Below are positions 21,404-32,974 of a stretch of 64,000 nt of DNA, in pieces. The stretch spans positions 218,840,208-218,904,207 of the forward strand of contig OV884058.1 of the NCBI GenBank assembly GCA_930367215.1, read 5' to 3'. A program made the position numbers and the translations under genes. Under the pieces are notes generated by a model that was not told the origin of the DNA, searched no databases, and was given only the letters and a program-made list of their open reading frames with translations. Position 1 is the stretch's first letter. Every line of letters starts with the position of its first letter. The stretch is from Pollenia angustigena (taxonomy: Eukaryota; Arthropoda; Insecta; Diptera; Polleniidae).

Positions 21404-21631
21404 CACTGAAACAAACATCCAAAGAAAATGTACGTTAAGCAAACGAATTACGTTTATTAAAATATTTTCTTTGGTTCAACGAATTATTCGTTAATATAAT
21501 GAAAAAAAATACCTAATAAAAGAAAAATTTTCATTATATTAACGAATAATTCGTTGAGCCAACGAAAATATTTTAATTGAGTAATTAATTAATTTGCTTA
21601 ACGTACATTTTCATTGGATTTTTGGTTCAGT
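21404..21631. mobile_element. Foldback MITE, CACTGAA...TTCAGT
   Basis: Left arm CACTGAAACAAACATCCAAAG...AATGTACGTTAAGC is mirrored by GCTTAACGTACATTTTCATTGG...TTTTTGGTTCAGT. The arms extend past ACGAATTATTCGTTAATATA to a short loop, so nearly the whole element is a hairpin. A related hairpin forms one end of the element at 41299-42133. Confidence 0.8.
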
Positions 21632-21652
21632 TAAAAAAGGGTGCTTATAGAC

Positions 21653-21821
21653 CAGTGAAGGGCAGTGCTTGTGTTGACGAAATAACAACAAAGCAACAGC
21701 CGAACGTACATTGTCACAGACCACACAAAGAAGTTTATAGTGTTCATGTGTCGACTTCACACAAGCAGCATTTTTATTCCTATGCACGCGTACATAGGAT
21801 TTGCAAATGTGCCCTTCACTG
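21653..21821. mobile_element. 169-bp hAT-type MITE
   Basis: Both ends read CAGTGAAGGGCA inward. Flanks carry the identical 8-bp duplication TTATAGAC (21645-21652 and 21822-21829). A second copy, split by another element, is at 10192-10788. Confidence 0.9.
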
Positions 21822-21829
21822 TTATAGAC

Positions 21830-22759
21830 ACACCCTCCCCACTGTTTGAAATTTTCACTGGCATCACTGCCATATAAATTAACGAAAATCTAATTTCGAT
21901 CACTATGAAGATGTTTATAGTTTTATGGAACTATAAATGACTACATATGTATGTATCTGCCAACTCTATACAATTCATTTGTCATTTCAATGAATATTTA
22001 ATTCCGTAAATGTAAACAATTTGTATTCGCTTCCCATCTTCTTCCGCACTAACCGACGCACACAATTTAATTACAAACTAAAAATAACTGAAACAAGAAC
22101 ACAGATAACAAATCGTAGCAACATTATTTGTATGCGCTGACAATTCAAACACAAAAAAATGAATTGACATTATTGCAATAAATGAAAAGTCTTTATATCC
22201 ATTCCCGTTTCTTATTGTCTTTCCAATAACGAAATCGTAGCTAGTGCAGCAAATAAATATCTTATGTGTTTTTGTCTTGTATTCTTAAGTTTTCTTGTAT
22301 TTCCATTTAATATATTTCCTTTAGTCCTCTTTAACTTCTATTGTTATTTTGATTTAAGTATCTCTCGAAAAACAAGTGTAACAAAGGCGAAAGATATTCC
22401 AAATTTATTGTTTTTTCTTTGTCTAACTGAACGAAAGCATTGTTTTTTGTTAACCGTTCGATTGTTTTTTTTTTTTTCATTTAACTTAAAGGGAATCCAA
22501 TAAAGGATTTTCTTTTTTATTATTTTGTAAGCTGGAGCAGAAAAGCATAAGTCGCAAAAATAACATTTAAATCAACATTTGAATGCAATAAAATTCCAAC
22601 CAAACTATGATGGGGGTTTTTTTTTTGCAAAATATTTCTGTGTTTCGTATTTTTATTAAAATATTTCCATTCAATTTCTTTTCTTGCAAAAACGCAAAAC
22701 GTACAAAATCATTTGATTGATTTGCGATTTTTTTTATACCAAATATAGAAAAATTTGAA
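21830..22759. other. Gene-free stretch
   Basis: AT-rich sequence without recognisable genes or repeats. The hydrophobic ORF at 22264-22503 is Phe/Leu-rich by composition (poly-T) and not convincing. Confidence 0.5.
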
Positions 22760-23292
22760 TACCCAGCAAACACTAGGATATCAATCCAAGTTCTCAAGTC
22801 ATTTTTAAACTACATATATGTTAAACATGTATGTCTAATACTTAGTTTTATTATTTGCGCAACTTTTATTCTTAAATCGGTATCAAGCCCGGAAATTTAT
22901 ACACACTTAACAGAGAAAATTTGAAAGAACACTTTTAATCAAACCATTCTTAAAATCAGTGTTAGAAATATGAAATTTATTTGAGAAATGAACGTTCAAT
23001 ATATAAAACTTAATATCAAATGTTAATCTCAAATATTTCTCAAGCTTAAACATTTAGTTGAATACATAGCGCTCATTTGCTGCAAGACCGGCATAACTCA
23101 AAAAAATCCATTTCGAGATAAACGCATTTAAAGTTTTTGATTTGCTCTAACTACTTAGAAAAAAAGAAGACACATTCTCTTCAAACTGGGAAAGTATTTT
23201 TTTTCTTTATTTGCCAATTCGTTTTCCGAATGTAAGCGACCATTTCAATTAAATTTCAATTAAAAATTTTACATTATTTTAAATGATACATA

Positions 23293-23829
23293 TCATAAGT
23301 TTTTTACTATCTCTGAAAAAGTTTCTCGATTTCTCGCCTCGCTAAACAGGTTACCTGCATCACGGATACCAGTCCACGCTTGTATGTTACTAATCCAAGT
23401 TATTTCTTTTCTTCCTCTACTAGGCCGTCCTTCAACATTTGTTCGCGTGATAATTTGTAATAATTTGTATTTTGGGTTCCTCATAATGTGGCCCAGGTAT
23501 GCTGTTTTTCGCTTCTTTATGGTGACTATTAGCTCTCTACTTCGGTGCATTTGACTGAGTACTTCTCGGTTCGATACAAATTGGGTCCATGGTATTCTAA
23601 CAATTCTTCGATAGATCCATATTTCAAAGGCTTCAAGCTTCTTTACGTCTACTGCTTTTATGGTCCATACCTCCATTGCATATAGAAGAACAGACCATAT
23701 ATAGGTCTTAACGAATCGTATTTAAGTTTCAAGATTAATATCATGGCTGATAAAAACTTTTTTATATTTAAAAAATGCATCTCTTGCCATTTCAATACGG
23801 CATCTGATTTCCTTTGAACTATCCCTTAA
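23293..23829 (-). pseudogene. LINE reverse-transcriptase C-terminal relic
   Basis: The minus strand encodes the region after the RT catalytic core of a non-LTR retrotransposon. KKLEAFEIWIYRRIVRIPWT is followed by RELIVTIKKRKTAYLGHIMR, GRPSRGRKEITW and a tail ending SEIVKNL. Upstream, IRCRIEMARDAFFKYKKVF can be read in frame pieces to 23829, with breaks between. The pattern is that of RTE-like insect LINEs. The 5' part is missing because the TA-flanked element at 23835 interrupts it, and nothing matching continues beyond 27084. Confidence 0.8.
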
Positions 23830-24047
23830 AACTACCCAGGCAGAAAATGACAATCACCACGACCTTATGCCGACGTTGCAGGGGGTACTATCAACATCAA
23901 TACAACGTACTGATTACCAAATTAACAATGTTGTTGCAATATTAAAATGATAACGCCAAATGTGCGTCTTCCGAAATTAGTGTTGTCACAGTACTGTAAA
24001 TTTTAATTTACAATGTTAGATTCACGAATTTACAACGTAGTCACAAC

Positions 24048-25389
24048 CAGGGTTGTGAACTATTTCTAATCAAAAAGCGCCGTGTCTCCAATCAAAAAGC
24101 GCTAAAAAGCGCTAAATAAAATATAAATAAAAAACTTAATGACATGTTTAAGATCCAAGTTTTATTAGTAACACTGGCCGTCAAAAAAAATCGTTTTAAA
24201 TAAAAATTTATGAAAAACAAAGATACTACTGCGCTAAATTCAAATCCGTTTTCAGTTGTTTCTATCATGTCTTGTTATTTTATAGGCTATTCATATATTT
24301 TGACCGAAATAAGGCATTTATGTGCTACATATATTTTATCATAACTTGAGAACGATATTGATATTTTACAAATAATTATTTTATATTTTATATTATATTT
24401 CTCCATGCAAATTAGTATTTTTATCATTTATCAGAAATACAGGTATATTATGAATAAAAAAAGCAAGAAATCAGTAAACAAAATGTTAACTAGACGTGAT
24501 TGAATAAACGTTTTGCATTTAGTGAATTAAAATCACATAATCAAGTTCTCTAGATCGACTTTTTTTTTAGTTTTTTGCCGAGCAGTGTTAATAAAACTTT
24601 AATATTTTTAAAAAGCCTTTTCTGATATTTAAGGAAGCTTAAAGTAATATAATTTCAACTATACACGGAAAGAATTATTTACTAATTCACCAGAAAATAT
24701 GTCTTGAACCACGGAAATTTTGCACTATTCTCATCCAAGCCAAAAATTTCTTATTGTATATAAACATAAGCAAAAAGTTGTGACTCAAAGCGAACTAAAA
24801 TTTACTAAAATACAGCTAAAAATTAATTTTAATTCTATAGTTGCTTAAATCAAGTTTTCTTTGCTTTTTATTTTACAAAATCAGAAGAAAAGCCTAAAAT
24901 TTTCCATAAAAGCACTAGTTAGTTTATAAAAAAAACTTTGTTTCTGGATTCTTTTTTAAAATCAGACTAATATTAAATAAATGCTTCTTGAAATTTTTGA
25001 TCATATACCAAAAACGTGAATTTTTTAATCATGAGAAAATGTTTCTTTATTTAAGAAACTTTTACTTAATACGAAGAAAATAAGTTAAAATCAGTTATTT
25101 AGTTTTGAATTTTCTTGTTTTAAGAAACGAAATGGATTTCTTTAGAAAATAAACTTCTTTCCTTGTATAGAATGCTTTTCAGAGTAAAGTATTTTCAAAA
25201 CGGAAACAAATTTTGGTTTAATGTGTCTTGATTTTAATGTATGCAAATAAAAGTACAAAAATGTTGGGTATCAATAAAAGCACTAATTTAGCGCTCTTTT
25301 TAAAAAAAGCGCTAAGGAAAAAATATGCGCCTTTTCGACAGTTAAAAAGCGCTAAATCTAGCGCCAAAGGCGCTAAATTGGCAACTCTG
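24048..25389. mobile_element. hAT-type element, 1342 bp, GTCACAAC TSD
   Basis: Left end CAGGGTTGTGAAC and right end (reverse complement) CAGAGTTGCCAAT are flanked by identical GTCACAAC (24040-24047 and 25390-25397). The unsplit site (reverse complement of about 51587-51600) contains GTCACAAC once. Subterminal regions are rich in AAAAAGCGCTAAA motifs. No transposase is recognised. Confidence 0.9.
24664..25165. mobile_element. TA-flanked MITE inside the hAT
   Basis: CACGGAAAGAA at the left and TTCTTTCCTTG at the right are flanked by TA. The left 200 bp matches 19027-19255. Confidence 0.65.
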
Positions 25390-25773
25390 GTCACAACCGT
25401 CTTCCGACTCTTATTTTCAATATTTTTACAAATATAAATTCGCTAAATAAACAAGCAAAAATTTGTATATTTTCTAACGTTTTTGTGTTTTCATTTTAAA
25501 ACGACACTATTAAATTAATAAGACTAAATTTTTGTATGTACAGCGTTGTAGCGGTATAGAATTTGTATAAACACGGTATTAGGAAATAAAGTTTTAATTC
25601 TTGTATAACAGTGTTGTAGCGGTATAGATTTATGGTAAATACGACTTAAAAAACAAAAGTCATATATTTCTATTTAGGGTGTTGTACCGATGTTGAATCT
25701 TATTTAAAAACGGTATTAAAAAACTAAGGTTTTGTATGTTTAGAAGAGTCGTAATTTCTGCCTGGGTATGTAC

Positions 25774-27075
25774 TAGAGTTGTCAATTATTCGCCTTTCAG
25801 CTTTGTTCGAATAATTCAAATAATTGTTTTTGTTCGTTCGATCCAACGATCAAATCTGAAAAATTATTCGATTAATCGATGAGAATAACGAATAAAAAAA
25901 TTAAAAAAAAAATTAAATTTTTTAAATAAAGGGGTTGCAGACCTTCCATCTTCAGCCAAACTTCTGCGTACAATTTCTTCTATATAACAACCGCTGTCTG
26001 TCTTAATGTTATTTTCCATTGGAACAAGTTCGGCCTTTTTTGATGTCGTTGGATTATCTTATGCTACATCGTTTTCAATGGTAATATTGTATCACTTATA
26101 CTATGTTCACACTTGGGTTCTTAAACGCGTTTAAGAAACTCGAACGTCATTAAGTTCTTATCACATCAAAATCGAGGTGATTAACCATATATTGAAGTGC
26201 TTTGTTAAGCACTTCAAATTGACATGATTAAAACTCAATCACTTAATTAATCACATCGAATCAATCGGTCACCATGAACGTACCCCTCACGTGTACAACT
26301 GACCACGATCTCTTTTTAATGTTTTTATTTTTCCTTAAATAATTCAAAAATTTTCACAATTGTAATATGTTTAAAATAATCTTCTGATAACTTTGTAAAA
26401 GTATTTGTATCCATTTTTAAAGAAATATAAATTTGTTTGTTGTGTTTTTTTAATCAACTGTCATCTTTGTCATCTCAAATGTAATGTGAGCGGTTCTGAT
26501 TAACTTAATCAACATTTTGCTCAAACGCGTTTAAAAACTCAAGTGTGAACATAGTTATATATAATTTACAAAATATATATGTATAATACAATAACAGCTC
26601 TGTATTTTTTAGCCTTTTTTTTATTTCTAAGTTTTTCACCCGAGAGTGAAAGATCCCATTTCTTGAACATTTTTTGATTTAAAAACAAAACAGCTGTTAC
26701 AATTGTTGGTCAAAGATTTGTTTAATAAGAGCATAAAATACATTTTTGAAATACTATGAATACTCAACACGGTTTTTGCTTACTAAACATTGAGAATAAT
26801 TACAATCAGGACTATATCTACAATATTTTTTAACTTTCCTACATTTTGTATAAAATCGCTAAAAACGTATGAGCATAAATCAAATTCTAAGCTATTATTT
26901 CTTATGTCTTTTATTATAAATTTATATTTTAATAAAAAAAAAATTGTTCGATTAATCGACATAATTTAATCGATTTATTCGTTATTCGAAAATCGGCATT
27001 TTAAAATTATTCGAACAAGAGATTGTTTTTGTTTGATCGATTAATCGAATTATTCTTAATCGGTTGACAACTCTA
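25774..27075. mobile_element. hAT-type element, 1302 bp, GTATGTAC TSD
   Basis: TAGAGTTGTCAATTATTCG at the left and a right end whose complement begins TAGAGTTGTCAACCGATTAAG are flanked by identical GTATGTAC (25766-25773, 27076-27083). Subterminal ATTCGAATAATT/ATTAATCGA repeats occur on both sides. It landed on the last base of the CCCAGGCAGAAA element. Confidence 0.9.
26100..26555. mobile_element. ~456-bp MITE with ACTATGTTCACACTTG ends
   Basis: Inverted ends ACTATGTTCACACTTG continue to AAACGCGTTTAAG. They resemble the ends of the MITEs at 43682-44163 and 48899-49377. The flanking duplication is ambiguous (TTA or TAT). Confidence 0.7.
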
Positions 27076-27854
27076 GTATGTACTCTGTCAACGTAGGAGT
27101 TTTTTTTTTATCTTCAAAGAAGCAGTGTTGGAAAAGTATAAAAGATATAAAGATGAATTTAATACGCAATATAAAGAAAAACAAAGCGAAAAATTCTGCA
27201 TCTCTAACTCCGAAATTTCATTTTTTGAGTTATGCCGATCTTGCAGCAAATGAGCGATATAACTAAAAATGTCCGAACATTACTCTTTCTTTATTTAATA
27301 TCGAGAAAACTTTGTTGTTAATCTTATAGTTGACGATTTAACTTGATTTCATATCAAATTGAAACGTTGGAAAATTATACATTTTATACCAAATCTTTTT
27401 CTCAAATCTTCTTCAAACCGAGAAATAAATTGGAATTTGTGTGCATATATTTGAAAGTAAATAGAAACTTAATTGATATCAGAGTTAATATAAAACCATT
27501 AAGCTTAACGATCTACATTTGACTTGCACTCGAAGGCGATTTGAAAAAAAAAGTTTAATAAATCTTTATTAAATCTAAAAATTAAATTATACCAAAAATA
27601 TTTGAAAAACTTCTCTTTTTCCATTTAAGATCAAACATTATTTTTAACAAAAATTATTTTTCTAACTAACAATATGCATTTCTCCTACCACATCGGTTTT
27701 CGAATATGCAAGTCAGGGGGCTTATTCTGGCAGTCGTGAAGGAATACGTTTTCATTTCGAAAGAAATTTTATTTCTAATTCTTTCAGTCAATACTGAACT
27801 AATCGGAATAATTTTTTCAGTGTTTTAAATCATTTATTTGAGTTTTCCGAGAAT

Positions 27855-28278
27855 TTAATCTGATTTTAAATGAATATGTGGCCATATATATAATATTATT
27901 GGTTTGAGACCATAGTCTTTCATTGGACATGGTGACTGGCCAGAATATTTGCATGGTTCTGCGAAGATATTGATAAAAAAGGCATGCAGAACATATTTTT
28001 CAGGGCTGCTAAGATAAAGAGCTGTAGCATTGAGGCATGCTTTGAAAATTTTCATTTTGATTTGCCTGGAGTTCAGGGATGATTGCCATACAGGATTAAG
28101 AGTGACAAATGATTCGCTGCAAGCTTTTATGTGGTTATTTTTTCATCGTCAAAGGTGCCGCTTGATGTGGTCAAGGTGCATCCGAAATAGCAAAATTTTG
28201 AAACACCTTCCAGGTGTTGCTCATTTATCGAGACAACATAAAATTAATCAAAATGAATTGATAATTCTTCATTCTTGA
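27855..28278. other. Repeat-rich stretch without gene
   Basis: AT-rich sequence between the inner TIR element and the SINE-like segment. ORFs on both strands (minus 27855-28055, plus 28030-28278) overlap each other and show no domain, so I call no gene. Confidence 0.4.
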
Positions 28279-28460
28279 CTAACGCTGGGCTTGAACCCAA
28301 TTATACGGACCGGTTGATCTGATGACATGTTTCGATAGTCACCACACTATCACTCAGAGCTCTTTGCCACTTAATCAAAACACTTTAGCCTGATTAAACT
28401 ATTAAAAATTTGGATTTAAGCCCATATATAGTTCAATAAAATAACCACAATATGTACTAA
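28270..28460 (-). repeat. Diverged SINE-like copy with rearranged tail
   Basis: The minus strand reads CGAAACATGTCAT ... GGGTTCAAGCCC ... GTCAAGAATGAA, matching the SINE-like head at 12358. The adjoining tail (AAAAATTTGGATTTAAGCCC ... AATAACCACAATA) is in the plus orientation, the opposite of the arrangement at 12337, so this copy is rearranged. Confidence 0.55.
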
Positions 28461-28463
28461 TTA

Positions 28464-28689
28464 CACTACGTGACAATTTTTTGACCAAATGAATTTGACA
28501 CCTAATCTTTACGTAAAATTATCCGCTGAATCCGAATATGAAGTCGGAATTTTCAATAGTAGAACAGTTTTCGAGATATTCCAAAATAACCGTTATTTGT
28601 GTTTTTAAAAAACATGGTGTGACTGAAATGCACTGATGAGCTGCCAGATTCATTTGGTCACGACTTTGTTGAAATTTTGTCACGTAGTG
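28464..28689. mobile_element. 226-bp MITE, CACTACGTGACAA ends, TTA TSD
   Basis: CACTACGTGACAA and TTGTCACGTAGTG termini (with slight differences) are flanked by TTA (28461-28463 and 28690-28692). A 3-bp TWA duplication points to PIF/Harbinger-type mobilisation. Confidence 0.8.
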
Positions 28690-29755
28690 TTATTGGTAAA
28701 GATTTACCTTTATTTAACTTAGTTTAGGCATCAATTTTGCCCTTGCAACTTTATAGATTTCAAATCGTTCTCAATTTGTGATCAATATTGCTTTATTAAA
28801 GCTTTCAAATACATTTTGTAATTGTTATTAAAAACTTAAATTCTTTTTCGTATACCTCTTATATTATTTTCATTTTGATCTTAAATGTCATCCTTTGCTT
28901 TTTGAAATCATTCTCAAACGCTGGATATTTAAAGATGACTTTGATATAATTTCGTTCTCAAATGTTTGACTTTTAAACACGATATTATTCTTAAATGATT
29001 TTTAAAATTTGGACATTTGAACGTAGCTTTAGTTTGTTTGCTGGGTATAACTGAATGAATTAATTTGTATACGTAGGGGTATTTCATTTATATTGTACAT
29101 TAAGTTATAACATTCTAGTGATTTTAAGTGATTTTTTGGGTTTTTTATGACTTTCATTTTATTATCCTTTCAATGTTGATCTTTATTATATTTATTATAT
29201 ACGTAGGAGCAAATTTTTTTATTACTTTCATTTCTCATTTGTCTTTATAAAGGAATTTTTTGTAAGGGCAACATTTGTTCACTCTACTCTTTTTTTAAAC
29301 CGATAATTCCTGCAAAGTGTTTTTAATTATTGAGAATACAATTGGCAACCACATCCATTTAATTCTTATATTCATCTTTTAAGACACTTTCAACATGAAA
29401 ATTCTGCTATAAATGAAACAATTATTGTTACAAAAAGTGTGTTAATATGATACAGGATCAGGGTTTAAAAAACTGCAGGGTTTAAAAAACTGTCGAACAA
29501 AAAACGAAAATTTGTGGACAACTTTTAGCTTTTTGAGTTGGTTTGACTGCGACTGTTCACATTAAATGAATCAGGAGTAAAAGCAAAAGTTTGGCAAAGA
29601 AATGGAAGTTTTTCGACTTTGACACCCATTTAGTTGTTTCAAAACCACCGGTCTGGCAAGGCTAGCAGCACCTATCAGTTATCTGAAGTGTTATTTATTA
29701 AGTGAAAGGTTTGTCCTTTATGAAATAGGGAACGAATATCCTAAAAAAATAGTTA

Positions 29756-30300
29756 AAACTTAATACAAGAAAATGGTGGTTCAAACGTGGCCATTTTTCG
29801 AGCAGAACGGTATAATCGACCCACTGTGCAAGGAATTGACTGTCGATTGTAGATATATGAAGAGACTGGAAGATGTTGTTAGGCCTGTGCGTTATCGCTT
29901 CTGTTGTTAAAAGTTCGGCGGATAATCCGAATTTGTGGATTCCATGGCTTAGAGCGCTATTGCCGTATGATAACCGATTTGTTTTGGCCTGAAATAGAAG
30001 GTTATAAGCTGAACGATATGTGATTTCAATAGAAAGGTGTCACGACTCCATAGCACAACCAATTTTGCCTTTATTGCATGGAAAGTTTTCTGAACGCGTA
30101 GTTTCACGCTTTGGCAATGCAAATTGGCCATCAAGATTATGCGATTTTATGCTGTTAAAATGTTGTTTGGGGTTACGTCAAGTCCTTTTTGGAGCATTTG
30201 AAAACCAACATTCGTCAATTTATCGCCGAGATACTGCCCTAAATGTGCGAAAAGTTGTCCAAAATCAAGAGGCAGTCATTTAAATAACATGGCATTTCGT
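29756..30300 (+). pseudogene. Mariner-family transposase relic
   Basis: Frame pieces on the plus strand recall the N-terminal DNA-binding region (PFFEQNGI near 29795; VVRPVRYR near 29879). The catalytic part follows: MITDLFWPEIEGYKLNDM near 29965, then SRFGNANWPSRLCDF at about 30106-30150, where the SCDLTPLD motif is mutated to LCDFMLLK, and LRKVVQN-like text at 30250. Stops, frame changes and loss of the central part make it inactive. Family assignment rests on similarity to the other mariner fragments here. Confidence 0.7.
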
Positions 30301-30514
30301 ACGTCCCAAACGTTATAATAAAATAAAAGTTTCGTCAAAATCGTAGTTTTATGTGTGTGTTCACTTTTGAAACAAAAAAAAAAAAAAAAATGGATAACCC
30401 ATTTTTTTGTCCAGTGCCCATGTTCTGTAAATCTTGCATCGTGAAACTTTTCGATTGAAATGAAACAAAAGTGCCATTTATTGAAACAAACAGCTGTTTT
30501 TCTCACCAACCTTA

Positions 30515-31047
30515 TAGGCTTTTTACACTGATCAACATCTAACATCTACCATCAAATAGAAAATGTGAAACACTCGTTAACATTGCTCACATCTAACATC
30601 TACCATCAAACAAAAATGTCACCATTTATGAAAAAAAAAAATTTTTTTATATTAAAAATGTTTTTTTCTCACAAAAGTGCTAAAATTTAAAAATTAAACT
30701 CTAAAATGTATTTGAAGTTCAATTTGTTTAAAAATATAAAAAATACTTAACAAAAAACATTGCAATAAAAGATAAAACTTGACAAATGGTAGCGCTGCTT
30801 TCAAAACAAACTTCTTTTTGTCAGTGATGCCACAATAATAATAGAACTTATTGCCACTTTTCTAGTGGTGAAACTAAAATAATCGAAAGATGTAGAATGG
30901 AATAAAATGAGATAGGAACATCTTTTAAAGATGTTGAAAGATGTTGGTTTTTAGCCCTATTTATTTCTTATGGAAAGATGTCAACATCTTCGCAAATGGT
31001 GGCAAATTGATGGTAGATGTTAAATGTTGATCAGTGTAAAAAGGCTA
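30515..31047. mobile_element. 533-bp MITE, TTA TSD, long TIRs
   Basis: Ends TAGGCTTTTTACACTGATC and (reverse complement) TAGCCTTTTTACACTGATC continue as inverted repeats through ACATCTACCATCAA, about 40 bp. TTA flanks both sides (30512-30514, 31048-31050). The ACATCTACCATCAAA motif recurs internally near 30598. Confidence 0.9.
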
Positions 31048-31050
31048 TTA

Positions 31051-32550
31051 GTCTGTAACTTTTTTTTGCCGAGTTAAAGCTGTCACGTAAGGAAATTACT
31101 CGCCATTTTACAGAAAAAGTGTGTCTGTAATATTTTGGTGAGAAAAGTTCCCGCTTTGAACGAATCAAAATGGGGCGAGAAAAATTGTATTGTATTTTCG
31201 CCGCCGTCGTTGAAAAATTTTAAATTTTAGTAAATTTTGGTCGCCGTCAACGAAATTTCTTGCTAGCATTCTCAACGTCTGCAATGTCACATCGGCTTCG
31301 AGTGCGATGTTATGACATTTATAATGTAACGACGTAATCTCTTTTAATAGTTTTCGACATGAGTTACAGACACAGTTTTTTCTCACTTTTCGAGAAACAA
31401 TGGAATATTTTGTTTCACATCTTTTCGAGGCGAGAAGTTTTCACTAAAGTAACAGAACATGGGTACAGCACTGGCTTAGAAACGATTTTAATTTACTTTC
31501 ATATTAAAGTCATATTACCAAAATGTCTCAAACTTAATGCCATAACCAAATGTTAATCCTGCTAAATGTAGCAACTATGAAAACCAACCTGGGGTTTTTA
31601 TTACTCTCAGTCACTCTCTTTGCGAAACTAAAATGTATTGAATTTGAAATGCGTGAATAATGAGGATTTCTATTGTTCGACAATCTATTATTGTAGACAA
31701 CAATAATAAAAATCCTTCAAAAAACGAAAAGAACTTTTAGAAATGCATTTAAATTATTGCGATAATATAATGGAAAACAATAAAAATTCATGTATATGCT
31801 CTCGATATAAAACACAGATAAATTGAGAAATAATGCGACATTTTAATAACAATATTAAAAATAAAAATAATTTAAAAAAAATAATTCGAATCTTAAGAGA
31901 TAAATTTAGATTATATTGCTTGATTGTTCTCATATATGAGTTAAAAAAGGAACTCTTTAACAGAAATGAGTTTAAAAATTTTATTAAAAAAAATTAGCTT
32001 TAATTATTTTATTATTAAATCTCTTAAAGCATACAATTTAACAAGGTTAAAAAACTGCAGTCGAATCCAATAACTGTCGAACACAAAACGAAAATTTCTG
32101 TACAACTTTTCGCTTTTTGAGTTGGTTTGACAGCGACTATTAACATTTAATGATTCAGAAGTACAACCAAAAGTTCATTTTTGCCAATGAAGAAGTGGAA
32201 GAAATGGCAGTTTTTCTACTTTGACGCTGTTTTTTAAACGCCGCTATTTAATTACTCTGTTTGACAAACTTCCACTGACATTTTCTTTAACATCTCATGT
32301 ACCAAAATATCTTAAAGAAAAAATGAATATTTCCTTTTCTAAAGATTATCTATGAAATTTATGTCTTTCCTTTCAAATTTACTTAATTTCCTTCTTGTCT
32401 GCAATTCATTTACTTATTTTCCTCTCACCTCATTCCATTTTTATTTAAAACTTTCACCTTTTCTTAGTCAACCTTAAATTATTTTGCAAATTTTCTTGCA
32501 AACATTTGTTGTAGAAAATTTTGTTTAAGTATTTGTAAAGATTTACTTAC
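31051..32550. other. Intergenic or intronic stretch, no gene recognised
   Basis: The minus ORF at 31165-31386 and plus ORF at 31359-31556 have no recognisable domain. The segment 32041-32230 is related to 29460-29650 (CTGTCGAAC...ACGAAAATTT, TTTTTGAGTTGGTTTGAC), an uncharacterised dispersed repeat. The terminal exon of the CCN gene should lie on the minus strand below 32551, but I could not identify it. Confidence 0.5.
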
Positions 32551-32799
32551 AGTTTTTGTGCATTCACACTTTAAAATCCATTCGACAGCAATAAATTTAT
32601 TTGTAATTTGTATCTGATGCGATTGTAAATATTCCTGATCGATGGCATCCAGTGAATGTGTATCCCACAACGATGTCAAAAATGATGATGGGTCTGATGA
32701 TTTTTGATAAACTAGTTGACCTTGTTGATGTTCCGCATTTAATTCATGTTGAACAAAACTAATTGGATCCATAGCATTAATAGGACAAAGTAATTCCAC
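32551..32799 (-). CDS. CCN-family gene, second cystine-knot (CT) exon
   Basis: 249 bp, 83 codons, phase 0 at both ends. It follows an acceptor (CCCGAACAG before GTGGAATTAC) and ends at a consensus donor (ACT then GTAAGTAAAT). It begins VELLCP, directly continuing TIQ of the previous exon as in the VEFKCP region of CCN cystine knots, and ends [10 protein letters not shown], matching the final C-x-C of the domain. Between them is an acidic, Gln/Ser-rich insertion of roughly 45 residues that is longer than the usual CT loop. The last cysteine and the stop must be on a further exon. Secreted, extracellular matrix-associated function is inferred from the family. Confidence 0.85.
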
Positions 32800-32974
32800 C
32801 TGTTCGGGTTTCGTCACATAAATTAAAAAAAAAAAATATACGAAAATTGTAAAAGTCATAAATTCAAAATTGCTCAAAGCTTCATTTAAATGAGAAAATA
32901 AGGATTTATTAGATTGTATTTATGTATGTATGCATTGCAAGGAAGAAAACTTATTTTTTAATTTAAATGAATTA

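Larger units (their letters stand above)
23835..25766. mobile_element. TIR element with CCCAGGCAGAAA ends (copy 1)
   Basis: CCCAGGCAGAAA at the left and TTTCTGCCTGGG at the right are flanked by TA (23833-23834, 25767-25768). The body contains imperfect repeats around ACCGCTACAACACTGTATA and GAGTCGGAAGACG. It matches copy 2 at 48101-51759 in inverted orientation, which allows insertions in each copy to be delimited. No transposase is seen. Confidence 0.8.
23067..27259. mobile_element. TIR element with TAGCGCTCATTTGCTGCAAG ends
   Basis: The left end TAGCGCTCATTTGCTGCAAG and the reverse-complemented right end TATCGCTCATTTGCTGCAAG continue matching through CGGCATAACTCAAAAAA, about 40 bp. Between them lie a LINE relic and two hAT-type insertions. 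No coding sequence of its own is recognised. Confidence 0.6.
22762..29045. mobile_element. Outer TIR element (CCCAGCAAAC ends, TA-flanked) hosting a deep nest
   Basis: CCCAGCAAACA at 22762 and its complement TGTTTGCTGGG ending at 29045 are each flanked by TA, as in Tc1/mariner-type MITEs. Subterminal parts (22775-23060 and 28730-29030) share low-complexity TCTCAAA/TTTGAG motifs but not a long alignment, so they may be two ends of one element or ends of two related ones. Everything between 23067 and 28689 is later insertion. Confidence 0.5.
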
